NCBI GenBank assembly: GCA_030627725.1
Contig: DAOVSZ010000045.1
Span: 1-12,156 of the forward strand
Reading direction: 5' to 3'
DNA length: 12,156 bases
Source: Desulfobulbaceae bacterium
GTDB lineage: Bacteria > Desulfobacterota > Desulfobulbia > Desulfobulbales > DAOVSZ01
The notes under the pieces are model-generated. The model ran no database searches and had not been told where the DNA came from. It saw nothing but the letters and a program-made list of their open reading frames with translations. Both the position numbers and the translations under genes were made by a program. Shown in pieces: positions 5,926-12,156 of the stretch; position 1 is the first letter of the stretch, and every line of letters begins with the position of its first letter.

Positions 5926-7317
5926 ATGCCGAATCGAAAAAAATATGATGTCATTATTGTCGGGGCAGGGCCTGCCGGGCTTTTTGCCGCCTATTACCTT
6001 GCAGAGCATTCCAATCTGCGGGTCCTTATTGTTGACAAGGGCCGGGAGTGTGCGAAACGCAGCTGCCCGATGAAGGACGATATCGGGTGCAAGGGGTGCC
6101 GGGTCTGTCATATTCTCTGCGGGGTGGGTGGGGCAGGGCTTTTTTCCGACGGGAAGCTCAACTATATCCATAAACTCGGCAAAACCGACCTGACCCAGTT
6201 TATGGAACGTGATGAAGCGGAAAAGCTTATCTGCGAAACCGAGATTATCTTCAATACGTTCGGTATGGATGGACCGGTCTACCCGACTGATATGCAGGCA
6301 GCCTATACGATTCGCAAAAATGCAAAAAAATATGGTATCGATCTGCTTGTGATCAGGCAGAAACACCTTGGCAGTGAAACGCTTCCCGGACATATCTCCA
6401 CGATGACTGAGCACCTTCGGGAAAATGGGGTGACGATCCACACCCGTGAAGAGGCCCTGGACGTGATTGTGAAAAAGGGAAAGGTCACAGGGCTTCTGAC
6501 AAACAAGGGGGAATACCGCGCACCGCATATTATCCTCGCCCCGGGCCGGGTCGGCGCCGACTGGGTCGGCAAGGTTGCGGAGCAGCTTGATATCGGTGTT
6601 AGTCAGCGCGGCATCGAGGTCGGGGTCCGGGTCGAAGTGCACAAAGATATCATGCAGGACCTGACCGATATCATCTACGACCCCACCTTTTTTATCCAGA
6701 CCGGAAAATATGACGACCAGACCAGGACCTTCTGCACCAACAAGGAAGGGTATGTGTCTCTGGAGAATTACCGTGGTTTTGTCTGCGTGAACGGCCATGC
6801 CTTCCGGGACAGGAAATCGGAAAACACGAATTTTGCCTTTCTTTCCAAGGTAGTGCTGACTGAACCTGTGTCCGACAATCAGGCATACGGTGAATCAATC
6901 GGTGAGCTTGCTACTTTGATCGGCGGCGGGCTCCCGATACTGCAGCGATTCGGCGATTTTAAACGTGGCCGCCGCAGTACCTGGAACCGGATCAGCAAAG
7001 GCTATATCGTGCCGACCCTGACCAATGTCACCTGCGGCGATATCGCGATGGCCCTGCCCGGACGGATATTGGGAAATATTATCGAAGGGCTGGAGAAGCT
7101 GAACAACGTGGTCCCGGGTGTTGCCAATGACGAGACCCTCCTCTATGCCCCGGAGATTAAATTCTTTGCCACCCAGCTCGAGACCGACAGTGATCTGCAG
7201 ACAAAGGTGAAAGGGCTCTTTGTTGCTGGAGACGGACCGGGCGTGGCAGGCAACATCGTATCCGCCGGCGCTACCGGGCTGATACCTGCCAAGGCGATTG
7301 TGCATGGAGATGTGTAG
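5926..7317 (+). CDS. FAD-dependent oxidoreductase, COG2509-like, with an N-terminal cysteine cluster
   Basis: A two-dinucleotide-binding-type flavoprotein of 463 aa. The FAD-binding Rossmann motif is VIIVGAGPAG (9-18), with the strand ending in D37 (LIVDKG). It is followed by a cluster of six cysteines, C42, C47, C55, C58, C61 and C65, and the signature GVGGAGLFSDGKL (66-78). The C-terminus carries the second FAD motif (LFVAGDGPGVAGNIVSAGATG). This matches the uncharacterised COG2509 group of FAD-dependent dehydrogenases, whose substrate is not established. The cysteines could hold an iron-sulfur centre or a redox disulfide; that is inference. I chose ATG 5926 because the FAD motif then begins at residue 9; a longer frame from 5833 would begin upstream of the predicted transcription start. 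It is monocistronic, with its stop only 7 bp from the stop of convergent pyrF. Confidence 0.87.
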   Translation: MPNRKKYDVIIVGAGPAGLFAAYYLAEHSNLRVLIVDKGRECAKRSCPMKDDIGCKGCRVCHILCGVGGAGLFSDGKLNYIHKLGKTDLTQFMERDEAEKLICETEIIFNTFGMDGPVYPTDMQAAYTIRKNAKKYGIDLLVIRQKHLGSETLPGHISTMTEHLRENGVTIHTREEALDVIVKKGKVTGLLTNKGEYRAPHIILAPGRVGADWVGKVAEQLDIGVSQRGIEVGVRVEVHKDIMQDLTDIIYDPTFFIQTGKYDDQTRTFCTNKEGYVSLENYRGFVCVNGHAFRDRKSENTNFAFLSKVVLTEPVSDNQAYGESIGELATLIGGGLPILQRFGDFKRGRRSTWNRISKGYIVPTLTNVTCGDIAMALPGRILGNIIEGLEKLNNVVPGVANDETLLYAPEIKFFATQLETDSDLQTKVKGLFVAGDGPGVAGNIVSAGATGLIPAKAIVHGDV

Positions 7318-7324
7318 AGACATC

Positions 7325-8050
7325 CTACATTCTGTCTTCTGACTTCATCCCTTTTTTGATCTCTGCCTGCATCCCGACAATGACGCTGACCGGATCAGTC
7401 GCCTTGGTGATCGGCCTTCCCACTACAATATAGTCTGCTCCGTCCTGAATCGCCTGCTGGGCGGTTACGATCCGTTTCTGATCGTCTCCGCTGTCAGAGA
7501 GGTTTGCTCCCGGCCGGATTCCCGGGGTTACAATCAATAGTTTTTCGCCAAGATGCTCCCTGATGCGTCTTGCCTCAAGGCCTGAGGAGACAACGCCGTC
7601 GCAGCCGAGTTCAAGGGCCCTTTTGGCTCGGAAGAAGACCAGGTCTTCGATGCTCTGGGTCATTCCCATGGCGCGCATGTCCTCTTCGCCGAAACTGGTC
7701 AGAACAGTCACGGCCAGAAGTTTGAGGTCGCCTTTTTCCTGGATCGATGTCCTTAAGATCGGGTCGTTGCCGTGCACCGTCGCAAAGGTCACGCCGCGGT
7801 CTTTGAGCTGGGCCACGGCCAGTTTTACCGTCTCCGGGATATCGAAAAATTTCAGGTCGACCATGACCTTGTGGCCGCGCTCGATAAGCCAGTCGACCAT
7901 CTCAAACCAGCTGGCCATAAAGAGTTGCAGGCCCACCTTGTAAAAACCGATATGGGACTCTGTCTTTCTGACCCAGTCCTTGGCAATGTCCGGGTGTTCG
8001 ACATCCAGGGCAAGGATGATTCTTTCGTTTAACGGGATATCTTTTGGCAT
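7325..8050 (-). CDS. pyrF: orotidine 5'-phosphate decarboxylase
   Basis: Decarboxylates OMP to UMP, the final step of de novo pyrimidine synthesis; a cytoplasmic TIM-barrel enzyme. Strand 1 carries D16 (ILALDV) and K38 (FYKVG). The catalytic D-x-K-x-x-D motif is D65-K67-D70, in VDLKFFDIPET. The phosphate-binding end of the barrel has TPGIRPGA and GADYIVVGRPI. At 241 aa it has the normal length of the bacterial group I enzyme, with a short polar C-terminal extension. The start is well supported: AAGGA on the minus strand (plus 8057-8061) lies six bases before ATG. It stands alone, not with other pyr genes. Confidence 0.96.
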   Translation of the reverse strand: MPKDIPLNERIILALDVEHPDIAKDWVRKTESHIGFYKVGLQLFMASWFEMVDWLIERGHKVMVDLKFFDIPETVKLAVAQLKDRGVTFATVHGNDPILRTSIQEKGDLKLLAVTVLTSFGEEDMRAMGMTQSIEDLVFFRAKRALELGCDGVVSSGLEARRIREHLGEKLLIVTPGIRPGANLSDSGDDQKRIVTAQQAIQDGADYIVVGRPITKATDPVSVIVGMQAEIKKGMKSEDRM

Positions 8051-8074
8051 GTTTTGTCCTTGTTAAAAAAATAG

Positions 8075-8097
8075 GCACAAAGGCTGAAGACACAAAG
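8075..8097. repeat. short degenerate direct repeat (GCACAAAG / GACACAAAG)
   Basis: GCACAAAG (8075-8082) and GACACAAAG (8089-8097) are separated by GCTGAA, just upstream of pyrF. The 10-mer AGGCACAAAG (8073-8082) recurs inverted as CTTTGTGCCT at 11107-11116, beside the terminator. Confidence 0.5.
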
Positions 8098-8230
8098 TAA
8101 AGGAAATATTTTTTTATAGCGCAGCCTTCAATCAATCACGCAGCGCTATTTCGATCTATCTACAATGAAATCTGAAAATATTCCATAAGATTTACACGAC
8201 AGCAGAGACTTAAACTGTTTTTAGACTTTA

Positions 8231-8279
8231 TTGAAGGATTGATTTCTGAAGTAGTAATATGATAGGTTACAATAGGTTA
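8231..8279 (+). promoter_or_regulatory. candidate promoter and ATAGGTTA direct repeat upstream of the zinc-ribbon/aspartic protease gene
   Basis: TTGAAG (8231-8236), an 18-base spacer, and TAATAT (8255-8260) form a modest sigma70-like promoter. Just downstream, ATAGGTTA occurs twice, at 8262-8269 and 8272-8279, exactly 10 bases apart. That places both copies on the same helix face near the predicted start of transcription. This suggests a possible regulator site but is unproven. The rest of 8051-8317 is A/T-rich with no gene seen; it also holds a loose inverted repeat ATAGCGC/GCGCTAT (8116-8122, 8143-8149). Confidence 0.35.
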
Positions 8280-8317
8280 GATTCTTACGATATACATACA
8301 AACAGACCAGCTAAATT

Positions 8318-10273
8318 ATGGAAGAAAATATCATTCAATGTCCCGAGTGCGATTCCGACAACCTTGAGAGTTCTTTTTTCTGCTGTCAGTGCGGTGTCTC
8401 GCTTCGGGTCGGGATCCCTTCCAGGCTGAGGAAAAGGCAGTGGCTCTCTGTTCTTGCCCTCTCCCTTCTTCTCAGTAGTGTGATGACCTTTGTCCTCGTG
8501 CTGATCCTGTTGCCGCAAGAGGGCAAACAGATGCCGCCGATGCAGGATGGACATATGCCGGAGACCCTTGCCGTCGGTCAGCCGGACACTGCTATAGAAC
8601 GGCCGATGCTGACCGGAAAACCATGGTCCTCTTCCGCAACAACCCCTTTCCGTCCCGCGGCGGCAGAGAGATCGGTGGTGAAAGGGCTGACACGCGAGCA
8701 GCAGGAAGAGAAAATGGTGGACCAAATGGTCGTTGGTTCCGTTTCAATTATTGATCCCGGCGGTCTCTTGATCGCGGAGGTTCCCGCGGCAGTGGTGAGC
8801 GGTGTCTGGCTTGCCCTTCCTGCCCGGGCATGTCTCGGCGGCGACAGGTGGTTTTTTTCCTTTATTGCCGGCAGAGATATTGCGATTGAAGGAGGTCTCT
8901 GGATCGATGGGGATGCGGTCGGTTTTTGGCGTCTGAAAGGCGATGCCAGGCTGAAAGGGCCTGATTTTAAGCGATGGAACCGGAATGAACCGGTGCAATG
9001 GATGTCTCTTTTGTCCAAAGAGATTTCAGATCCGATCTCTCTCACTGCAGCAGGAGAGGCGGGTATCTTTATCTTCTGCTCCCTTCCTGAAACCATAAAC
9101 GTGCCGGGAGTCTTTCTGCAGGAGAACAAGGTAGTAGGCTGGACCTTTGGCGATTATCTTGACGGCGCCTACATGTGGGGAGAGGAGGCAGGAAAAGAAC
9201 TCAAATATGAAAGCCATGTTGAGGATTTCTTTAATGCAACCTTTGCCGGCGGAAGAGAAGAGCAATTTGCTCGGGCGCTCGCAATGGGAAGCGAAAGCCC
9301 TGCTAAAGGCCAGCTCAAGGCCTTTGCAGAAGGGTTCCGGCTGGAGGCCAAGGTGTCGCCCGAAGACCTTCCGATGTATTTAAGGCCTGAAATAATTTTC
9401 CCCTATATCCAGCAGCTGGTTCGCTATATGGTGCAGCAGGGAGATTTTCGGGAGGTTGCCGGTCTTTCTTCCGAGCCTCTTCTCTGGACGATTCAGGATG
9501 CCGGACTGCTGCATGACGTGGTGCGGGCAACGGAAAAGAGTTATGGTTTGGAAGCGGCGGTAAATTTTATAGAACAGACAGTCGGAGACCAACGGCACGT
9601 TTTTGATGATGCGGACCCGCATCTTGACGGGCTTCATCTCGATCTTTATCTGCGCTGGATCGCGTCTCTTCTGGAAGAGGAACATTTCGACCGGGGCCGG
9701 CGGATCTTTAAAAGGGCGCAGAAATATTTTGAAGATGCCCTTGAACTGCATCTTCTTGGGGTTGAACTGGCCCTGGCTGACGGGAACTGGCAAGAGGCGG
9801 AACGTCTTCTGTACCTGAAGGAATATCCCCCTGCCTTAAGAGAGAAAAAGATGATCCTTGCCGCCGGGATATCAAAATTGAAAGGCCGGGAAGGGCATAT
9901 CGTCATCACGTTTTCTCCCGGTTCGAGAAAGATTCCGGTAACAGCGAGGATCAACGAGGCGCTTGAGCATGAATTCCTCATTGACACCGGAGCGTCTTTT
10001 GTCACCATACCGTCTTCTACTCTGGAGGCCCTTGGGCTGGAAGGCTCGGTCGGTACGACTCGAAAGGTGCAGACCGCGGGCGGGGTGGTCACGGCCCGGG
10101 AAATACTTCTTCCATCCATCGAACTTCAGGGTTGGGCCGTGGACGAGGTGCCGGCGCTGGTTATCGATCTTCCAGACCAGCCGGGACTGGGTCTCCTGGG
10201 GTTGAGTTTTCTCAACAGATTCAGAATGGACCTGAAGGTCGACGAAGGCGTTCTGCTGCTTGATCCGCTATGA
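8318..10273 (+). CDS. membrane-anchored zinc-ribbon protein with C-terminal retropepsin-like aspartic protease domain
   Basis: A 651-residue multidomain protein. Residues 8-26 form a zinc ribbon (C8, C11, C22, C25; an extra C23 is present). Residues 42-65 are one hydrophobic membrane helix after a basic stretch (RLRKRQ), which suggests the ribbon is cytoplasmic and the rest periplasmic. Residues about 70-135 are a low-complexity linker. Residues about 140-300 are beta-rich; I do not recognise this part, though VPGVFLQENKVVGW recalls the end of trypsin-like folds without their catalytic residues. Residues about 330-530 look alpha-helical and TPR-like. The C-terminus is a clan AA aspartic protease: D556-TGAS, the flap-like region near TAGGVV, and LLGLSF (626-631). 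A single DTG means the active enzyme would be a dimer. No Shine-Dalgarno is evident; the start is chosen because the zinc ribbon begins at once. The stop overlaps the next start (ATGA), so the two genes are translationally coupled. Confidence 0.8.
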   Translation: MEENIIQCPECDSDNLESSFFCCQCGVSLRVGIPSRLRKRQWLSVLALSLLLSSVMTFVLVLILLPQEGKQMPPMQDGHMPETLAVGQPDTAIERPMLTGKPWSSSATTPFRPAAAERSVVKGLTREQQEEKMVDQMVVGSVSIIDPGGLLIAEVPAAVVSGVWLALPARACLGGDRWFFSFIAGRDIAIEGGLWIDGDAVGFWRLKGDARLKGPDFKRWNRNEPVQWMSLLSKEISDPISLTAAGEAGIFIFCSLPETINVPGVFLQENKVVGWTFGDYLDGAYMWGEEAGKELKYESHVEDFFNATFAGGREEQFARALAMGSESPAKGQLKAFAEGFRLEAKVSPEDLPMYLRPEIIFPYIQQLVRYMVQQGDFREVAGLSSEPLLWTIQDAGLLHDVVRATEKSYGLEAAVNFIEQTVGDQRHVFDDADPHLDGLHLDLYLRWIASLLEEEHFDRGRRIFKRAQKYFEDALELHLLGVELALADGNWQEAERLLYLKEYPPALREKKMILAAGISKLKGREGHIVITFSPGSRKIPVTARINEALEHEFLIDTGASFVTIPSSTLEALGLEGSVGTTRKVQTAGGVVTAREILLPSIELQGWAVDEVPALVIDLPDQPGLGLLGLSFLNRFRMDLKVDEGVLLLDPL

Positions 10274-11064
10274 AACATATCGATTTCCATACCCATATTT
10301 TCCCGGATTCTCTGGCAGCAAGCACTATTCCGGCGCTTGAAAAAAAAGGCAACGTCAAGGCGGCGCTGAACGGGACACTTGCTGGCCTCACTGCCTCCAT
10401 GGACCGGGCGGAGATAGAAAAAAGCGTTGTCTGCCTCATTGCCACAAATCCCTCGCAGTTTTCCTCCATCCTTTCCTTTAGCGACAAGATCCGGTCCGAC
10501 CGGATCGTTCCCTTCCCCTCCTTTCATCCACGAGACCCGGAATGCCTTGCACGGATAGAACAGATCAGAGCCGAAGGGTACAAGGGAATCAAGCTTCACC
10601 CTTTTTACCAGGAGTTCACCATCGATGAACAACGGCTCCTGCCGGTCTACGGGAAGATCTCTGAACTGGGCCTGATACTGGTCATGCATACAGGGTATGA
10701 TATTGGTTTCCCCGATGCGAGAATCGCCGACCCGGCACGAATTGTAAACATTATCGAGCGGTTTCCCGAATTGAAACTGATTACAACGCATCTTGGGTCT
10801 TGGCGTCTGTGGGATGAGGTACGTGAAAGACTGATCGGCAGACCGGTCTATATGGATATTTCGTATTCTCTTGATTTCCTCCCCCATGATGAAGCAAGGG
10901 CGCTCATCATGGACCATCCTGAGGAGTACGTCTTGTTCGGGTCGGATTCACCCTGGGAAGACCAGTTGGAGGCGATAGAAAAACTACGTGCCCTGAATGT
11001 GGGAGAGGAGCGGGAAAGAAAGATCCTGCGGGATAACGCTTTGCGGTTGTTGGATAGTGGATAA
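10270..11064 (+). CDS. metal-dependent hydrolase, amidohydrolase-2 superfamily
   Basis: A 264-residue TIM-barrel hydrolase of the amidohydrolase superfamily, cytoplasmic (no signal sequence). The metal-site residues are in the expected order: H7-x-H9 (IDFHTH), K108 and H110 (GIKLHP), H140 (VMHTG), H174 (TTHLG) and D226 (FGSDSPW). This pattern fits the PF04909 group, which includes decarboxylases such as ACMSD and several lactonases and hydrolases; TatD-like enzymes are more distant. The substrate cannot be read from the sequence. The ATG at 10270 overlaps the stop of the upstream aspartic protease gene in ATGA, with no strong ribosome site of its own, so its translation probably depends on the upstream gene. 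A strong terminator follows 54 bp after the stop. Confidence 0.88.
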   Translation: MKHIDFHTHIFPDSLAASTIPALEKKGNVKAALNGTLAGLTASMDRAEIEKSVVCLIATNPSQFSSILSFSDKIRSDRIVPFPSFHPRDPECLARIEQIRAEGYKGIKLHPFYQEFTIDEQRLLPVYGKISELGLILVMHTGYDIGFPDARIADPARIVNIIERFPELKLITTHLGSWRLWDEVRERLIGRPVYMDISYSLDFLPHDEARALIMDHPEEYVLFGSDSPWEDQLEAIEKLRALNVGEERERKILRDNALRLLDSG

Positions 11065-11118
11065 CAATCAAACAGACGAATGTTGCATGGCAGATGTTGT
11101 TAAAAACTTTGTGCCTGA

Positions 11119-11142
11119 ATCTATCGGCGTCAGCCGATAGAT
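11119..11142. terminator. bidirectional Rho-independent terminator between convergent genes
   Basis: ATCTATCGGC (11119-11128), loop GTCA and GCCGATAGAT (11133-11142) form a perfect 10-bp stem. On the plus strand a T-rich stretch follows; on the minus strand the hairpin follows the receiver gene stop (11145) by two bases and is then followed by CAGGCACAAAGTTTTTAAC. It sits between two convergent units and could serve both. Confidence 0.75.
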
Positions 11143-11144
11143 AA

Positions 11145-11520
11145 TCATTTCTTTCTCTTTCGAAGGGCGAATTTTATTTTCTCAATCAGCATCTTGGCGT
11201 TGAAAGGCTTGATAATATACTGATCGACATCCGCCTTGATCGCTTCGGCAATGTTGTCCTTTTCCGCCTCGGCCGTGACCATGATAAAAGGGGTGTCGGC
11301 CAGCTCAGGGTTGGTTCTGACCGCTTTCAGCAGCTCAAGGCCGGTCATCTTGGGCATGTTCCAGTCTGAAATTATCAGGTCGATCTTCTCTCTGTTCATG
11401 ATGATACAGCGCGCCTTCTCCATTGTATGCCTGGAGGATATCTTCATACCCAAGTTCAATCAGGATATCACGGATGATCTTGTGCATGGTGTCAAAATCA
11501 TCGACAACGAGGATCTTCAT
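11145..11520 (-). pseudogene. CheY-like single-domain response regulator, broken by a +1 frameshift
   Basis: Two minus-strand frames together make one complete CheY. Frame 1 from ATG 11520 reads MKILVVDDFDTMHKIIRDIL to NGEGAL, the first half with the acidic pair D7/D8. It then runs on as unrelated residues to a stop at 11335. The second half is in the frame offset by one base: NREKIDLIISDWNMPKMTG, then VTAEA, then IIKPF, ending at 11145. So the phosphoacceptor Asp, switch Thr and conserved Lys are all intact. By comparison with CheY spacing, about three residues should lie between EGAL and NREK, but ten bases are present (plus-strand 11397-11406), so one extra base lies in or near there. A weak AAGGA-like ribosome site precedes the ATG by 11 bases. 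There is no classic slippery site or nearby stop, so a recent mutation or a sequence error is likelier than programmed frameshifting. It lies 34 bp after lptC. Confidence 0.8.
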
Positions 11521-11554
11521 AATCGATACGGTCCTTTTTTCTGGATGTTTACGT

Positions 11555-12115
11555 TCAAAGGAGTTTGCAGCTCACTCTGCCGCTGCCTCCGATTCGGATG
11601 ACGCCGGTCTTGAAGTCATACGACATGCCGCCTCCCGTGACCGTTGTATCTTTGCCTGTCAGGTGGACCCGGCTTGTTGTGTTCATCTTATTGAGCCGGG
11701 TGAGAAAGTGGAGAACCTGGGTCCGCATTTCAAATCCCTGATGGCCGGTAATCAGGACATTGCCAAGAAGTGTCAGTATTTCCTCCTTGATCGTATACCG
11801 CCCTCTCTTGCTGGAAATATGGGTCCAGTCTTCCTTTCCGCCTGTAACTGCCTGAATGGTTTCAAGCTGCAGTACATTGTCGCTGTCGCCAGAGAAGATC
11901 CTTTTGGCGGTCAGCCGCAGTTCCTCTTTGCCCTTTCTGCTCTGAGCAAAATGGACATCATCCATTGTAAACGCAGTGTTTTTTTTGGGTGTATCATGCC
12001 ATCGTGTAACAAAATCTCCGCGCGGCTTGAGCAGATCCGCAGCAATCCGCCACCAGAAAAGAGAACTGATAACGACCAGCAGGGGCAGGATCCATAAGAG
12101 GTTTCTGGGGTTCAT
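11555..12115 (-). CDS. lptC: LPS export protein LptC
   Basis: Bitopic inner-membrane protein of the Lpt bridge, taking LPS from the LptB2FG transporter and handing it to periplasmic LptA. An N-terminal membrane helix (about residues 6-22) is followed by a periplasmic beta-jellyroll region with the family pattern: FTMDDVHFAQ, RLTAKRIFSG, LLGNVLITGHQGFEMRT and the late GKDTTVTGGGMSYD. At 186 aa it is the usual size. Its ATG shares one base with the stop of an upstream gene (TAATG), so the two are coupled. lptA and lptB do not follow, as they often do; a CheY-like gene and a terminator come next. Confidence 0.88.
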   Translation of the reverse strand: MNPRNLLWILPLLVVISSLFWWRIAADLLKPRGDFVTRWHDTPKKNTAFTMDDVHFAQSRKGKEELRLTAKRIFSGDSDNVLQLETIQAVTGGKEDWTHISSKRGRYTIKEEILTLLGNVLITGHQGFEMRTQVLHFLTRLNKMNTTSRVHLTGKDTTVTGGGMSYDFKTGVIRIGGSGRVSCKLL

Positions 12116-12156
12116 TATGGTTCTATAGACGACCTCAAAAAGGTATCATACATGCC
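12115..12156 (-). CDS. 3' end of a gene upstream of lptC, possibly kdsC
   Basis: Thirteen codons are open to the window edge, ending in TAA (12115-12117) that overlaps the lptC start by one base. The visible end is GMYDTFLRSSIEP. In many Gram-negative bacteria kdsC (KDO-8-phosphate phosphatase) lies directly before lptC, and G-x-[WY]-D near the C-terminus would fit, but 13 residues cannot prove it. Confidence 0.45.
   Translation of the reverse strand, partial: GMYDTFLRSSIEP

Noticed and set aside
5800..6798. Long minus-strand open frame opposite the FAD oxidoreductase
   Set aside because: It is a shadow of the real gene: the plus-strand protein has clear FAD motifs over the same bases, and the minus-strand product matches no family I recognise.
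7305..7325. Hairpin GATGT/ACATC between the FAD oxidoreductase and pyrF stops as a terminator
   Set aside because: Only a 5-bp stem with no T run on either strand.
11335..11520. Programmed +1 frameshifting in the CheY-like gene
   Set aside because: No slippery codon followed by a stop, and the first frame runs on about 24 codons past the junction; mutation or sequence error explains it better.

Overview
The window reads as a densely packed chromosomal segment of a Gram-negative, probably anaerobic bacterium. LptC shows an outer membrane with LPS. The mix of a VKOR-thioredoxin fusion, LarC, a COG2509-type FAD oxidoreductase, several receiver domains and the codon style best fits a Desulfobacterota (Desulfobulbales-like) genome. 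That placement is my inference from gene content, not a database match. There are no rRNA or tRNA genes, CRISPR arrays, transposases, integrases or phage genes, and no gap longer than 300 bases.

Layout. (1) Positions 1-2805, plus strand: the 3' end of a receiver-domain protein, then def (peptide deformylase), fmt (Met-tRNA formyltransferase) and a VTT/DedA-fold membrane protein whose likely TTG start overlaps the fmt stop. (2) 2966-4707, plus strand: larC (nickel-pincer cofactor) and pgpA (phosphatidylglycerophosphatase A). (3) 4775-5719, minus strand: a VKOR-thioredoxin fusion, convergent with pgpA and divergent from the next gene across a 206-bp regulatory gap that holds a good sigma70 promoter and two palindromes. 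(4) 5926-7317, plus strand: a cysteine-rich FAD oxidoreductase that nearly touches convergent pyrF (7325-8050, minus). (5) 8318-11064, plus strand: a two-gene, ATGA-coupled unit made of a membrane-anchored zinc-ribbon/retropepsin-like protein and a metal-dependent amidohydrolase. It ends at a strong two-way terminator. (6) 11145-12156, minus strand: a gene tail (possibly kdsC), lptC, and a cheY-like receiver gene broken by a +1 frameshift.

How the genes work together. Def and Fmt form the usual formylation/deformylation pair of bacterial translation. PgpA makes phosphatidylglycerol, PyrF completes UMP synthesis, LptC helps carry LPS to the outer membrane, and the VKOR fusion probably drives disulfide formation in the periplasm. 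Most of this is housekeeping.

I do not see a convincing new multi-gene system. The best leads are: the retropepsin/zinc-ribbon protein coupled to an amidohydrolase; the VKOR-thioredoxin fusion with its Cys-bearing acidic tail; the frameshifted but otherwise intact CheY placed where lptA would often be; and the fact that four different intergenic gaps each hold a different short degenerate tandem repeat, two of them just before genes (fmt, pgpA) with no visible Shine-Dalgarno sequence.
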